From assembly GCA_947259095.1 (NCBI GenBank), contig CAMYLA010000002.1, positions 86,093 through 150,092 of the forward strand: 64,000 bases of DNA, in the 5' to 3' direction. Shown piece by piece: positions 20,941 through 30,485 of this stretch. Each line of letters starts with the position of its first letter. Position 1 is the stretch's first letter. The translations under genes were made by a program, and so were the position numbers. The DNA comes from an uncultured Acidimicrobiaceae bacterium. GTDB lineage: Bacteria; Actinomycetota; Acidimicrobiia; Acidimicrobiales; SZUA-35. The notes beneath the pieces are model-generated. The model was not told the origin of the DNA and ran no database searches. It saw only the letters and a list, made by a program, of their open reading frames with translations.

Positions 20941-21972
20941 ATGGCGGCCCGCGGCACCGGGCCGTCCCGGGGTCGGATCGGAGCCGCCGGTCGAGCGCTC
21001 GAGCCGGTGCTGTTTCCCGAGCGTCTCGATGGGATCCTGGACGGGAGCAGCAGGCTGTCGGTTGCGCTCCACGGCAAGCTGCACGGCCTCCCCTGCTCGG
21101 CCATGACGTATCGGGGCCGGTTGGTGATCGACCGCTTCGCCGTGGCACTGCTCCCCACCCTGGCCTCGACTCCCAAGGTGCCGGCCGCGGCTTGCCGGCC
21201 GGAGGTGGTTGCGCTCGGGGTCGAGCACTATGACGTGCCAACCGACCCAGGTCTGCATCGACTCGGCCGGGCGATCCCCGAGAGCGAGGCGCTCGTCGCG
21301 CAGTATCAGGACGAGGCGCTGGCCTGGGCCGACACCAGCATGTCGGTCTTCGCCGACCGGCACCGCCAACTCGTCCCGGTACGGGCCCGACGGGCCGACC
21401 TGCTCCGGCAGGTGGGTGACGAGCAAGCGGTCGTCGACATGTACCGGGAGAGCTTCGAGGCCACCCCGACACCGGAGACCTTCCGCCTGTTCGTCGAGGC
21501 GGCTCCCCGCCCCACGGAGGCGCGGCGAAAGGCCATCGATCACGTCCTGAGCCTCCTCCCGATGATCGACGACGAGGATGGTGAGCCCGCCGAGCCAACG
21601 ATCGGCAGACCGATAACCAGCCGCGCCGCGACTGGTGCCGTCGCCGTACTGCTGGCGGCCGGCGACGACCACCAAGCCTGGTCAGTGGCCCTGGTCCACG
21701 GTGCAACCGACAGCGAGTGGCGGCGAATGGCCGAACAACGGCAGATCTCCGACCCCGAGTCGGCCATCTCGGTGATGGCCCTCGAAACCGAGCGGGCCAT
21801 TGAGCGGAAGGACCGATCGGGCTATCGAACGGCGGTCCAGCTGCTGGAGCGGATCGAGCGACTGGCCACCAAGGCGAACAAGCCGGAGCTCCACCGTGAT
21901 CTGGTCGATGAGATCACCATCCGCCACCACCGCAAATCGAGCCTCATGGCACTGCTTCGCGCCGGCAACTGA
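20941..21972 (+). CDS. Chimeric ORF: CHAT-like N-part joined to TPR/SWIM-protein-like C-part
   Basis: LSVALHGKLHGLPCSAMTYRGRLVIDRFAVALLPTLAS resembles a CHAT N-region; C-terminus LVDEITIRHHRKSSLMALLRAG resembles SWIM-associated tails. Confidence 0.45.
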   Translation: MAARGTGPSRGRIGAAGRALEPVLFPERLDGILDGSSRLSVALHGKLHGLPCSAMTYRGRLVIDRFAVALLPTLASTPKVPAAACRPEVVALGVEHYDVPTDPGLHRLGRAIPESEALVAQYQDEALAWADTSMSVFADRHRQLVPVRARRADLLRQVGDEQAVVDMYRESFEATPTPETFRLFVEAAPRPTEARRKAIDHVLSLLPMIDDEDGEPAEPTIGRPITSRAATGAVAVLLAAGDDHQAWSVALVHGATDSEWRRMAEQRQISDPESAISVMALETERAIERKDRSGYRTAVQLLERIERLATKANKPELHRDLVDEITIRHHRKSSLMALLRAGN

Positions 21973-22040
21973 ACTCCTGGACCAGGGCCGAGCGACCGTG
22001 GGCTCGGCGGCTCAGCGCATGGTGTGGCTCCTCGTCGCCC

Positions 22041-23687
22041 TCAGGGGGTCCGGCCGGTGAGGGCGACGAGTTCGGTGTCTGCGTCGAACTGAAATCGGTG
22101 AGCGGTGACGACTGCGCTGCCTTCGTCGATGTGCTCGTCGACGAAGGTCTCGTAGTTCACGATCCGGGTCGAGTCGGTGATGATGTAGACGTGGGGATCG
22201 GCCAACACGATGTCCATGACGGAGCCGTCGCCCAGCGATGCGACCCGCTGCTCGTACTGGGGTGAGGCGACGAACCAACTTCCGAAGAACATGTCGATGT
22301 CCGGGATGGCCTGTAGTTCGAGCGGGCCGACGAGACGAAGGACATCCGGTGCCTGGAGGAAGAAGGTCCCGTCGGGGTCGAGCTGATCGAGTTCCTCCAG
22401 GTAGGCGATCGTCCTGGCGGACTGGTCGTTGTTGCGATCGTTGGAGATCGCCAGGTCGGCGGCGCCGGCCACGGCCACCACGCCCAGGAGAACAGCAGCG
22501 CCGAGTGCCACACGACGTCGCTCCGGGGGCGGTTGGAACACGGCCATGGCGGCGAGGGAGAAGACAACCGAAGCCGGTACGTAGAACGGCATGTGGAGAT
22601 CGAGCGCAGCGTAGGACAGGAGCACGGCCGCGATCCCCCCGGAGGCGACCAGGATCCAGCGGGATCTCCGATCGGTGGTCACGACGGCGACGAGGCCGAC
22701 CACGGCCCCGGTCAGGAAGAGCAGGGGGTGGGTGACCTCTATCTTCTCGATGGCGAGACCTATCGACCGGCGCGAGTCTGCGAGTTCGTCGCTCAGCGCC
22801 CGCATGTTCTCCTTGGAGAAGACGACGGGGTCGATCATCGAGAATCGGGTGAGGAGCACGACGTCGTTGTCGGACCATCCCCGGGCCGCCATTGCCGGGG
22901 AGACGCCCGGAAAGTCGTCGAGACCCGGACTGTCGCTCAGGGTGCCCCTCGTGGCGTTGTAGTCCAGGTACTGTGCCCACGCTTCGTTGCCCTCGTACTT
23001 GGCCTGCTGGTGGACCCAGCCGATGGCGGTGATGGCGGCGGCGACGGCGAGGAAGCAGGCGTGGGCCCGCTTTCGCTCCAGCGGTGGACGACCGAAGGCG
23101 AGCCACGGTCCGGCCACGAGGAGGAGAACGGGCACCATTTCCGAGCGGAGAAGACCTCCGATTCCGACCGCCACACCGGCGACGGCAGCCCGGGTCGACC
23201 ACCGGTCCGGTTCGCCCGAGCTGGCGTGGAGAGCGATCCCGGCACTGATGAGCAGTGCGGCGGTGGACGAATACTGCATGGTCATCCAGAGTCGGAGCCC
23301 GATACCGATGGCGACCGCGGCGGCCATGGCCCATCCGAACAGGGTCTGCGAGGCCCGGTGCGCCAGGAAGGCATACAGGAGCAGCATCCATGCGGCCAGC
23401 TGCATCGCCAGATGGAGTCCGATGTACCAAGGTACGTGCTCGGCCCACCGATACAGCCAGACCAGGGGATCGGTCAGCAGCGGGCGGACCACAACAAGAT
23501 CGCCGACCGGCTCACTCCAGAGGGTCCCATTGAGGCTCAAGTGGTAGTAGACGTCGTCGGGACCAGCGAACCTCGGATTGGTCAGCGACACCAGCAGGAA
23601 CAAGACCAGGGTCGGTACCACGACAGCGACACGAAACGGACGAACCTCGATTCCGCTCGACGTTCGCGCCTTCAACCGTGCCCACAT
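22041..23687 (-). CDS. Polytopic membrane protein (GT-C-like, hypothetical)
   Basis: Many hydrophobic helices after FRVAVVVPTLVLFLLVSLTNPRFAGPDDVYYH; start placed at MWARLKAR. Confidence 0.6.
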   Translation of the reverse strand: MWARLKARTSSGIEVRPFRVAVVVPTLVLFLLVSLTNPRFAGPDDVYYHLSLNGTLWSEPVGDLVVVRPLLTDPLVWLYRWAEHVPWYIGLHLAMQLAAWMLLLYAFLAHRASQTLFGWAMAAAVAIGIGLRLWMTMQYSSTAALLISAGIALHASSGEPDRWSTRAAVAGVAVGIGGLLRSEMVPVLLLVAGPWLAFGRPPLERKRAHACFLAVAAAITAIGWVHQQAKYEGNEAWAQYLDYNATRGTLSDSPGLDDFPGVSPAMAARGWSDNDVVLLTRFSMIDPVVFSKENMRALSDELADSRRSIGLAIEKIEVTHPLLFLTGAVVGLVAVVTTDRRSRWILVASGGIAAVLLSYAALDLHMPFYVPASVVFSLAAMAVFQPPPERRRVALGAAVLLGVVAVAGAADLAISNDRNNDQSARTIAYLEELDQLDPDGTFFLQAPDVLRLVGPLELQAIPDIDMFFGSWFVASPQYEQRVASLGDGSVMDIVLADPHVYIITDSTRIVNYETFVDEHIDEGSAVVTAHRFQFDADTELVALTGRTP

Positions 23688-23836
23688 CCCGGATGAGCAT
23701 AGGGGTGTCGCCGGCGCCTCGACTGTTCCGATAGATTCCGATCTGCGGCGTGGCGCGGAGGCGACGACAATGAAGCTGGCACTCTTTCCCCTGAGCAGGC
23801 ACATGGCTGAGGAGGAGCTCTTGTCTCCTACCGCTG

Positions 23837-24580
23837 CGTGCGGGATCTGCGGTGACCGTCGGAAACGCCGGTCGTCGACCTGCAGCATCGTCCCACGGTG
23901 ACGCTCCTGCGATGCCATCTTTGCAACGCAGTTTCTGCCTCCCGCATTCCGACCGAGCAGGCTCTCGACGCGTACTACGAGAACTTCTACGAATCGCAAC
24001 GGCCGTACAGCTCCTCGGTACCGGTGTCGAGCGGGTCGACATTCTGGTGATCGAACACGAGGACGAGCTGGCCCAATCGGATGACCCGAGAGTGACCCTG
24101 TCGCAGCGACGAACACCCGAGCCGTTGCCGGACCAGGAGTTCGACTTCGTCATCGCCGGGGCCGTTCTCGAGCACGTTCCCGACCCGGGCACGATCCTCG
24201 TGCAGCTCTTGGACAGCCTCGTACCGGGTGGGATTCTTACGCCAGGACACCCTATGTCGTCCCGATCATGCGGTTGCTTCGCCCGTTCCGAGTGGTGTGG
24301 GATTTCATGTATCCCGCACACCTCCACGACCTCGGACCGGACTTCTGGAACACCTTCTTCTCCGAAACGATGCCAGGCTTGCGGTTCGAACTGCTGCAGT
24401 CGAAGCCTTCGATAGTCGAGTTGTCACTGAAGCACAACCTGATCAAGAGCACGGTCGCCCATATCTTGAAGGCCCCGTGGTATGTCCTGAAGAACCGCTA
24501 CCGAATGGTCGGTGGGTGGGAGGTCTTCGTCCAGAGTCCAACCGCCCGGGGTTCGCCAGCAAGACGCCGGCGAGCATGAT
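23837..24580 (+). pseudogene. Frameshifted class I SAM-dependent methyltransferase
   Basis: Pieces in different frames: CHLCNAVSASRIPTEQALDAYYENFYES; FDFVIAGAVLEHVPDPGTILVQLLDSLVPGGIL; VVPIMRLLRPFRVVWDFMYPAHLHDLGPDFWNTFF. Confidence 0.65.
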
Positions 24581-24604
24581 CGCGCGAAAGCGGCAGGCGA
24601 GCTC

Positions 24605-24830
24605 TCATCCGTTGACCTCTGTTGGCCGGGGGATACCTTGGTTGACCGGCGTCAGTGGCACCCCGGTGGCACGAGTGAGCCTGTGACGTGACGACGGAAG
24701 TCCTCGGGCAGATCCTCGACCTCGATCATTTTGGGCCCGGATCATGGCGCGCTGTTCCTCGTCGGACATCTGTCGCCACTCGCTCGCCGGCACCCACTGG
24801 AGCTCCCATCCACGTGGCGCCAGGCTTCCT
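24605..24830 (-). pseudogene. Decayed third copy of the 55-aa PASEWRxMSD gene
   Basis: GWELQWVPASEWRQMSDEEQRAMIRA, frameshift, then IEVEDLPEDFRR; start Met replaced by Trp codon. Confidence 0.7.
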
Positions 24831-25186
24831 CAGCCGGTCCTCCGAAGCCGGCGACGCATCGAAGTCACGAGGAGACAGACCAGCCCAGATCCGCCGAGCC
24901 CGCTCCACAACCCGAGGGGTCACTCGGCATCAACGGCCTCACGCTCGGCCCGCCAACCCTCCTACCACTGGATCGCATCCGCAGCTGACATCGTGCGGTC
25001 GGTCTGCAGCCGAGCACGTTCGATCATCGTGAGTTCGCGTGCCTCTTGGCCGGACATCCCTCGGTCGTTTCGAAGGCCGGTCACCCTGCGATCGTGCCAG
25101 GTGCCATCAGACCGCTGTCGGGGGCGAGCAGCGAGGCCGGTGGACGGGGCCCGGCACAACCGCATTCGCTGCTGAGCGTGGCACGA

Positions 25187-25218
25187 GCTCGTTGGCTCGT
25201 TGGCTCGTTGGCTCGTTG
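25187..25218. repeat. Tandem repeat (GCTCGTTG)x4
   Basis: Read directly. Confidence 0.9.
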
Positions 25219-25301
25219 ACCGATCCGGCCCAGTGTCGCTGAGAGGCTCGGGACTCCGGCCATCACCAGCACTACGCTACAGTGGGAGCGAGAGTCCCAC
25301 G

Positions 25302-25556
25302 ATGCCACCTGCTGACACGACCATCGAAGCCGCCAGACTGCAGCGGCAGATACTGGCCAGCAAGACCGCGGACGAGCGGGCGGCGATGGCCATGGAAATG
25401 TCCGAACTCGTTCGACAGCTCGTGATCGACGGGATACACCTCAGACACCCGGCGATCGCCCCGAACGAACTCACGGTCAAGCTGATCGAGCGACTCCACG
25501 GCCGAGAGCTGGCCGAGGCCGTCCAGGCATCCGGCTTCCTGCGTCATGGAGGCTGA
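25302..25556 (+). CDS. Small protein preceding nucleotidyltransferase (TA-like pair, first gene)
   Basis: 84-aa ORF MPPADTTIEAARLQRQIL...; overlaps next gene by 11 nt. Confidence 0.65.
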   Translation: MPPADTTIEAARLQRQILASKTADERAAMAMEMSELVRQLVIDGIHLRHPAIAPNELTVKLIERLHGRELAEAVQASGFLRHGG

Positions 25557-26103
25557 ACTCCTCCGAACCGTTGTCGACGCCCTCGAAGCCGCCAGCATCC
25601 CCCACATGGTGACCGGATCCCTGGCCAGCGCCATCCACGGTCAACCGCGAGCGACCCGAGACATCGACCTCGTCATCGATCCCGAAGGCTCAGCCGTAGC
25701 GCTTCTGGTCGCCGCCTTCCCCGCCGAGCGGTTCTATGTCGGCGACGTCACCAACGCTGTTGCGCATCGTGACATGTTCAACGTGATCGACGTTACGACC
25801 GGCTGGAAGGCGGACCTGATCATCCGAAAGAATCGACCGTTCAGCCTTGAAGAGTTTGCTCGCCGACGACCGGCAATCATTGCCGGAGTCCAGACCTACG
25901 TGTCGACACCCGAGGATGCGATCCTTTCGAAGTTGGAGTGGCACTCGATGTCCGCATCCGACATCCAGCGGCGAGACGTGATCGAGATGATTGTCGCCAA
26001 CCTCGACACGCTCGATCGTGAGTACCTCGACCAATGGGCGGCGAAACTCGGCATCGCAGAAGTCTTCGGTACGGTCTGGAACGAAGCACGAGGCGAGCGC
26101 TGA
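25546..26103 (+). CDS. Nucleotidyltransferase-like protein (AbiEii/DUF6036-like)
   Basis: MVTGSLASAIHGQPRATRDIDLVIDP NTase motif; STPEDAILSKLEW. Confidence 0.75.
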   Translation: MEAELLRTVVDALEAASIPHMVTGSLASAIHGQPRATRDIDLVIDPEGSAVALLVAAFPAERFYVGDVTNAVAHRDMFNVIDVTTGWKADLIIRKNRPFSLEEFARRRPAIIAGVQTYVSTPEDAILSKLEWHSMSASDIQRRDVIEMIVANLDTLDREYLDQWAAKLGIAEVFGTVWNEARGER

Positions 26104-26395
26104 CCGTCTCGACCACGAGACCAGCTGTGCAGGTGTTCGTACTTCAGCGCCTCGGCGGCGATCCCTGGACCGGACGGGGGTCGTGGCTGGTTCACTCTGA
26201 CCGGCCTACGTCGAACTCTCGACAGACCCGAGACGGCGGCCGCCCCAGGGGCAGTATGACACCACAACGAGCTCTGGATCATCCCACCAGCCATCGGCCG
26301 CCTTGGCCTCGATCCGTGGAATACCGTGGCCGAACGACGGCAGGTAGCAGTACGGCACCCGGACCTCGTCGACAAACGTCTAGTACGCCACGGAG

Positions 26396-26795
26396 TCACA
26401 CACCTCGAGGTGTGCACAGCAACCCGTGGTCGCCCTGGATTCCCTCGGCATCGGGGAGCCTCCGACCCGGCTCAGCCGGCTCGATCATCTCGCCGGTCAC
26501 GGGGTCCATCGCCCCGAGACGCTGAACGTTCGAGTCATAGACTTCGATCTCGTCGTGTAGCTTGTCCCCATTGGTAGAACCTCTGGTTCGAACCGGTCAG
26601 GCCGTTGGTCCGGATCGAGCCACGATATCGCTGGAAGCTCTGCCAGATCGATGACTCGGACGGCGACGGGTTGATGATCCGCTTGCCAGAATCGTCATCA
26701 TCCTGGCCACCGTCCCGGGCACCGGCTCCGTCGGTGGCCGACTGCGGTTCCGGTTCAGCTGCCGCCGCCGACCGAGCGGGATTCTTCGACAGCAT
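26396..26795 (-). pseudogene. Colicin E3-like ribonuclease toxin domain, one-base frameshift
   Basis: RFYQW then +1 shift to DKLHDEIEVYDSNVQRLGAMDPVTGEMIEPAEPGRRL; matches E3 pattern YEWDxxHGELE...LGxxDPxTG. Confidence 0.65.
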
Positions 26796-26961
26796 TGCCG
26801 ACTAGCGGTCGTCGCGAGCTTCCTCGACGGCGTTCCTCACCGCAGCGCGGACCTCGCTCGCCGGGTCATCAGCGAGCTCAGCCATGCGCCCACGGATTCG
26901 CCAGTGACCGGAGTGAACCACCGTTGACCCCGACTCTCGGTAGTCCTCTGACCTGGTTTCT

Positions 26962-27019
26962 TGGCGGAGAGAGGGGGATTCGAACCCCCGGAACTGTGAG
27001 GGTTCAACGGTTTTCAAGA
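26962..27019 (-). repeat. tRNA-Ser 3'-half fragment (att-like), copy A
   Basis: tggcggagagagggggattcgaacccccggaactgtgagggttcaacggttttcaaga, same as intact tRNA at 57771 up to the anticodon loop. Confidence 0.9.
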
Positions 27020-27140
27020 GACAGCGGCCCGAGAGGTCGACTCGCCCTCGAACGGGCCAGCTTCCAGCCCTTGCAAGGACCTCCAGACCATCATCCGTTT
27101 ACCGCTGTCGACCGCCGAGGCCTACCATCACCCGACGCCA

Positions 27141-27158
27141 GTGGCACCACGGTGGCAC
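27141..27158. repeat. GTGGCAC-N4-GTGGCAC motif
   Basis: GTGGCACCACGGTGGCAC. Confidence 0.85.
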
Positions 27159-27304
27159 AAGCGAGCGACGACGCTATGCGCTGTGAGGAAGCGAAGAGCC
27201 CATGCCGCGACCGGGGCCAGCCCTGGCCGCCTCGGTCAGTGTCGGTGACGACCAGGCAGGTCGGCGGCTGCGCAAGGACTCGGAGGCGTCGCCTCGCCGG
27301 TGGA

Positions 27305-27646
27305 TCAGCGGACCATCGGCCCGGACGGCGGCACACGGTCGATCGCATCGACCTCGGCCCGGGCCTGGGCCATTGCCACTGCGGCGTCATGGGCCTCGCC
27401 GGCAGTGCGGGCGTCCGAGGGGTGGGGCGGTGGCGGGGAGGCCACCTCCTTCTTCGGGATGATAAGCCAGGCTGCGACATACACGATCGGGAGCAGGGGG
27501 AACGTCAGCAAAGAACCGGCGATAATCCCAACCCGAACCCAAACCGGGTCGATCCCGACGTACTCGGCGATACCGCCGCCGACACCGGTCAGGCCGTCGT
27601 GGGTACGGGTCAATCTGCGGACGGGAACGGGGGTAGTCGATGCCAT
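27305..27646 (-). CDS. PspC domain protein
   Basis: RLTRTHDGLTGVGGGIAEYVGIDPVWVRVGIIAGSLLTFPLLPIVYVAAWLIIPK. Confidence 0.85.
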   Translation of the reverse strand: MASTTPVPVRRLTRTHDGLTGVGGGIAEYVGIDPVWVRVGIIAGSLLTFPLLPIVYVAAWLIIPKKEVASPPPPHPSDARTAGEAHDAAVAMAQARAEVDAIDRVPPSGPMVR

Positions 27647-27853
27647 GGTGACATCCTTGCCCGAGCAGAGCCGAGGGGGTATCGGGAAGGACCCCGATTC
27701 GACCCCGAGAGACCCCGAGGTCGATGTCGGGGATCACCAAGGCCCCCGGCTTGCGAACGAACGGCACCAGCAGCGCCTTCAAACAGTGACGCTGCACAGC
27801 AAGGTTGACCCCGTCACTCAGTGAGGCGCTTGGGCACCGACGGCCTGGCTCGA

Positions 27854-28387
27854 TCAGTCCAGCTCTGGCCGGTCGGAGTGGTCGTCCGGACCAGGCGTCT
27901 GGTCGGAGACAATGTCGCCGTCAACGTCGTAGACATCTCGGCGGCGAGGGTTCCCGAACGGGCCGAAGGGTCCGAACGGGCCGCCGTCACCTGCTCCGCC
28001 GAGTCCCGCAACCCGAACGTCGACTCTGCGCCGAAAGAAGGCGATGATCGGTGGCCTCAGGACAGCTCGAATCGGCGGGATCAGCAGTGCAAGACCGACA
28101 CCGTCTGTCAGGAATCCCGGTGTCAGCATGAGGGCCGAGGCGAAGAAGATCATGGCTCCGTCGGCCAGATCGTCGGTTGGTATTCGGCCGCCCTGGAGGC
28201 TGCCTCTGACCCGGCGGATCACGCCTATGCCTTCTCGGCGGACCAGAAAGGCTCCGGCAGCACTGACCGAGATCACCAGAAGGAGCGTCAGAGCCCAGCC
28301 GAGTTCTCCGGCGACCTGGGTGATCAGCCAGATCTCGGCAACCGGTAAAACGATGAAAGCAACGAACAACCAGATCACAACTGTCAT
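27854..28387 (-). CDS. FxsA family membrane protein
   Basis: PVAEIWLITQVAGELGWALTLLLVISVSAAGAFLVRREG...GFLTDGVGLALLIPPIR. Confidence 0.8.
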   Translation of the reverse strand: MTVVIWLFVAFIVLPVAEIWLITQVAGELGWALTLLLVISVSAAGAFLVRREGIGVIRRVRGSLQGGRIPTDDLADGAMIFFASALMLTPGFLTDGVGLALLIPPIRAVLRPPIIAFFRRRVDVRVAGLGGAGDGGPFGPFGPFGNPRRRDVYDVDGDIVSDQTPGPDDHSDRPELD

Positions 28388-28457
28388 GGTAGATCGGGAA
28401 CACTTGTGGCACCTGGTCGCACCTGCGGCGGCGGGGAACCATGACGTATGGTGGCGC

Positions 28458-29321
28458 ATGAAGATCGGAGCGGTACTTCCCCACAACGAAATCGGCAGTG
28501 ACCCGGGCGCCATCAAGGCGTACCTGCAGGGCGTCGAGGAGCTCGGAATGACCCATCTGCTGATCTACGACCACGTGATGGGAGCCGATCCGGACCGATC
28601 AGGAGGCTACAGCGGGCCGTATGACAAGGACACCGCATTCCATGAGCCTTTCACGTTCTTCGGTTTCGCCGCTGCGGTCACCAACTCGATCGAACTGGTG
28701 ACGACCGTGCTGATCCTTCCCCAGCGACAGACGGTATTGGTGGCCAAGCAGGCGGCGGAGGTGGCCATCCTTTCGGAGAACCGGCTTCGGCTTGGGGTTG
28801 GCACCGGTTGGAACAGGATCGAGTATCAAGCGCTCAACGAGGACTTCACCAATCGAGGTGTCCGCCAAGCGGACCAGGTCGAACTGATGCGGAAACTGTG
28901 GTCATCGGACGCCTTCAGCTACACCAGCAACTTTCACACCATCGACCAGGCCAGCATCAATCCGAGGCCAAGCCAATCGGTGCCGATCTGGTTCGGCGGT
29001 TCCGCCCCGGCGCTACTGAAACGATGCGCACTTCTCGGCGACGGCTGGATGCCCCTGGGAGGGGCCAATGACAAGTCAGCAGCCTTGCTCGATCAGATCC
29101 GCGTGCACCGCGAAGCCGCCGGCCGCTCGATGGACGATTTCGGTGTCCAGGCCCAAGCACAGTGGGCCGGCGGCGACCCGGACCGATGGACGACACACGC
29201 CAAACGATGGCGGGAAATCGGCGCGACCCATCTGGCCGTCGCCACCCACAACGCCGGCGAAACCGACGTCGACGGCCACCTCACCCGCATCGCCCAGTAC
29301 CGAGACGCCATCTCCGACTGA
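28458..29321 (+). CDS. LLM class F420-dependent oxidoreductase
   Basis: MKIGAVLPHNEIG; TTVLILPQRQTVLVAKQAAEVAILSENRLRLGVGTGWN. Confidence 0.88.
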   Translation: MKIGAVLPHNEIGSDPGAIKAYLQGVEELGMTHLLIYDHVMGADPDRSGGYSGPYDKDTAFHEPFTFFGFAAAVTNSIELVTTVLILPQRQTVLVAKQAAEVAILSENRLRLGVGTGWNRIEYQALNEDFTNRGVRQADQVELMRKLWSSDAFSYTSNFHTIDQASINPRPSQSVPIWFGGSAPALLKRCALLGDGWMPLGGANDKSAALLDQIRVHREAAGRSMDDFGVQAQAQWAGGDPDRWTTHAKRWREIGATHLAVATHNAGETDVDGHLTRIAQYRDAISD

Positions 29322-29325
29322 GTCG

Positions 29326-29369
29326 AAGCTCCGGAGGAGCTTCTCTGGGAGTTCGCCTCCGGCGAACTC
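29326..29369. terminator. Two consecutive perfect hairpins after the LLM gene
   Basis: AAGCTCC-GGA-GGAGCTT (29326-29342) and GAGTTCGCC-TCC-GGCGAACTC (29349-29369). Confidence 0.6.
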
Positions 29370-29489
29370 GATGGCTCACCAGGGGTACCGGAGAGCCCAA
29401 TTCTTCCTCGCTACTTGACCCGCACCGTTCCGCCAGCGGCAAGCAACAGGGATTTTCGGTCGAGTGGCGAAGCGGCTATGCCTTAGGGC

Positions 29490-30155
29490 ATGGATGTGAG
29501 AACAGCCGTCAAGAGTCGCTACTCGGTGCGCGGCTACCGTCCCGATTCTGTCCCCGATGAGACAGTTCGGGAGGTTTTTGAACTCGCTCGGCTGGCGCAG
29601 TCGGGAACCAACAACCAACCTTGGCACATCGCTGTTGTCAGCGGGGCGGCCTGTGATGATCTCCGACGACGCCTATGTGCTCGGTTCGACGCCAGGGACT
29701 CGGGTGAGCGGGACTTCGCCGCTCCGGCCGATCCTTTGCCCGATGCGTTGATGGAGCGACGCAGAGCCTGCGGATACTCCTACTACGCCACCATGGGAGT
29801 GGAGCGTTCCGACCGAGAGGGTCGGGCGGCTATCGCCCGCAAGAACTTCGAATTGTTCGACGCCCCTCACGCCGCATTCTTTTCCATGCCACGGACGCTT
29901 GGCATCTCCGGAGCCGTCGATATGGGGATCCTGCTGCAGACGGTGACCTTGCTCATGTTCGATCGGGGAATCGGATCGATCGCACAAGGTGCGTTGGCCA
30001 ACTACCCCGACACTGTGCGAGAGGTGGCCAAGATCCCTGAGGACAACGGCATCGTTTTCGGCATGTCATTCGGTTATGAAAACCCCGAAGCGCTGATCAA
30101 CACGGTCCGAATGCCCAGAGAATCGCTGGACGATATCGCCAGCTTCGTCAGCTGA
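29490..30155 (+). CDS. Nitroreductase family protein
   Basis: VKSRYSVRGYRPDSVPDETVREVFELARLAQSGTNNQPWHIAVV. Confidence 0.88.
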   Translation: MDVRTAVKSRYSVRGYRPDSVPDETVREVFELARLAQSGTNNQPWHIAVVSGAACDDLRRRLCARFDARDSGERDFAAPADPLPDALMERRRACGYSYYATMGVERSDREGRAAIARKNFELFDAPHAAFFSMPRTLGISGAVDMGILLQTVTLLMFDRGIGSIAQGALANYPDTVREVAKIPEDNGIVFGMSFGYENPEALINTVRMPRESLDDIASFVS

Positions 30156-30485
30156 GATCCGGGAACCGGCGGGGAACCCCGAACCTTGTTGGCGGATCCG
30201 GGGGCGAACGCTCCAGCGACACCGGGGACTCGGTGCCACTGGACCGTCACAATCTGCGGTCAAGACTCACTCAAAGGGAACAGGCAGACATCGCCCGCAA
30301 GCCCCTGAACAGGTGAACGCTTCCAAGGCACCATGCTCCAAGAATGCTGGCGCCCGACGCCCCAAACACATCCTCGACAACCACCCAACCAACAACACAC
30401 CATCACCACCGAACACAGAACCCAACTGTCACCTCAACCCCCGGCCCGGAAGGTGACAGTCTCCGGAAGGTCTAGTGTCGAGTGA

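Noticed and set aside
24962-26380. In-frame TAG codons in several decayed frames (SAADAIQW*EGWRAE, VAY*TFVDEV, TEFDN*LHLYG) as possible stop-codon recoding
   Set aside because: Intact genes here end normally in TAG (for example the pRiA4b-like gene and the 37584 ORF), and the same regions carry frameshifts and a TAA; pseudogene decay is simpler.
26802-27017. ORFs with RGFESPSLRQ or GGFEPPEPVRVQRFSRG/RGIRTPGTCEGSTVF at 27.0, 33.3, 37.4 and 57.8 kb look like a conserved protein family
   Set aside because: These peptides are translations of the tRNA-Ser 3' half, a familiar annotation artefact.
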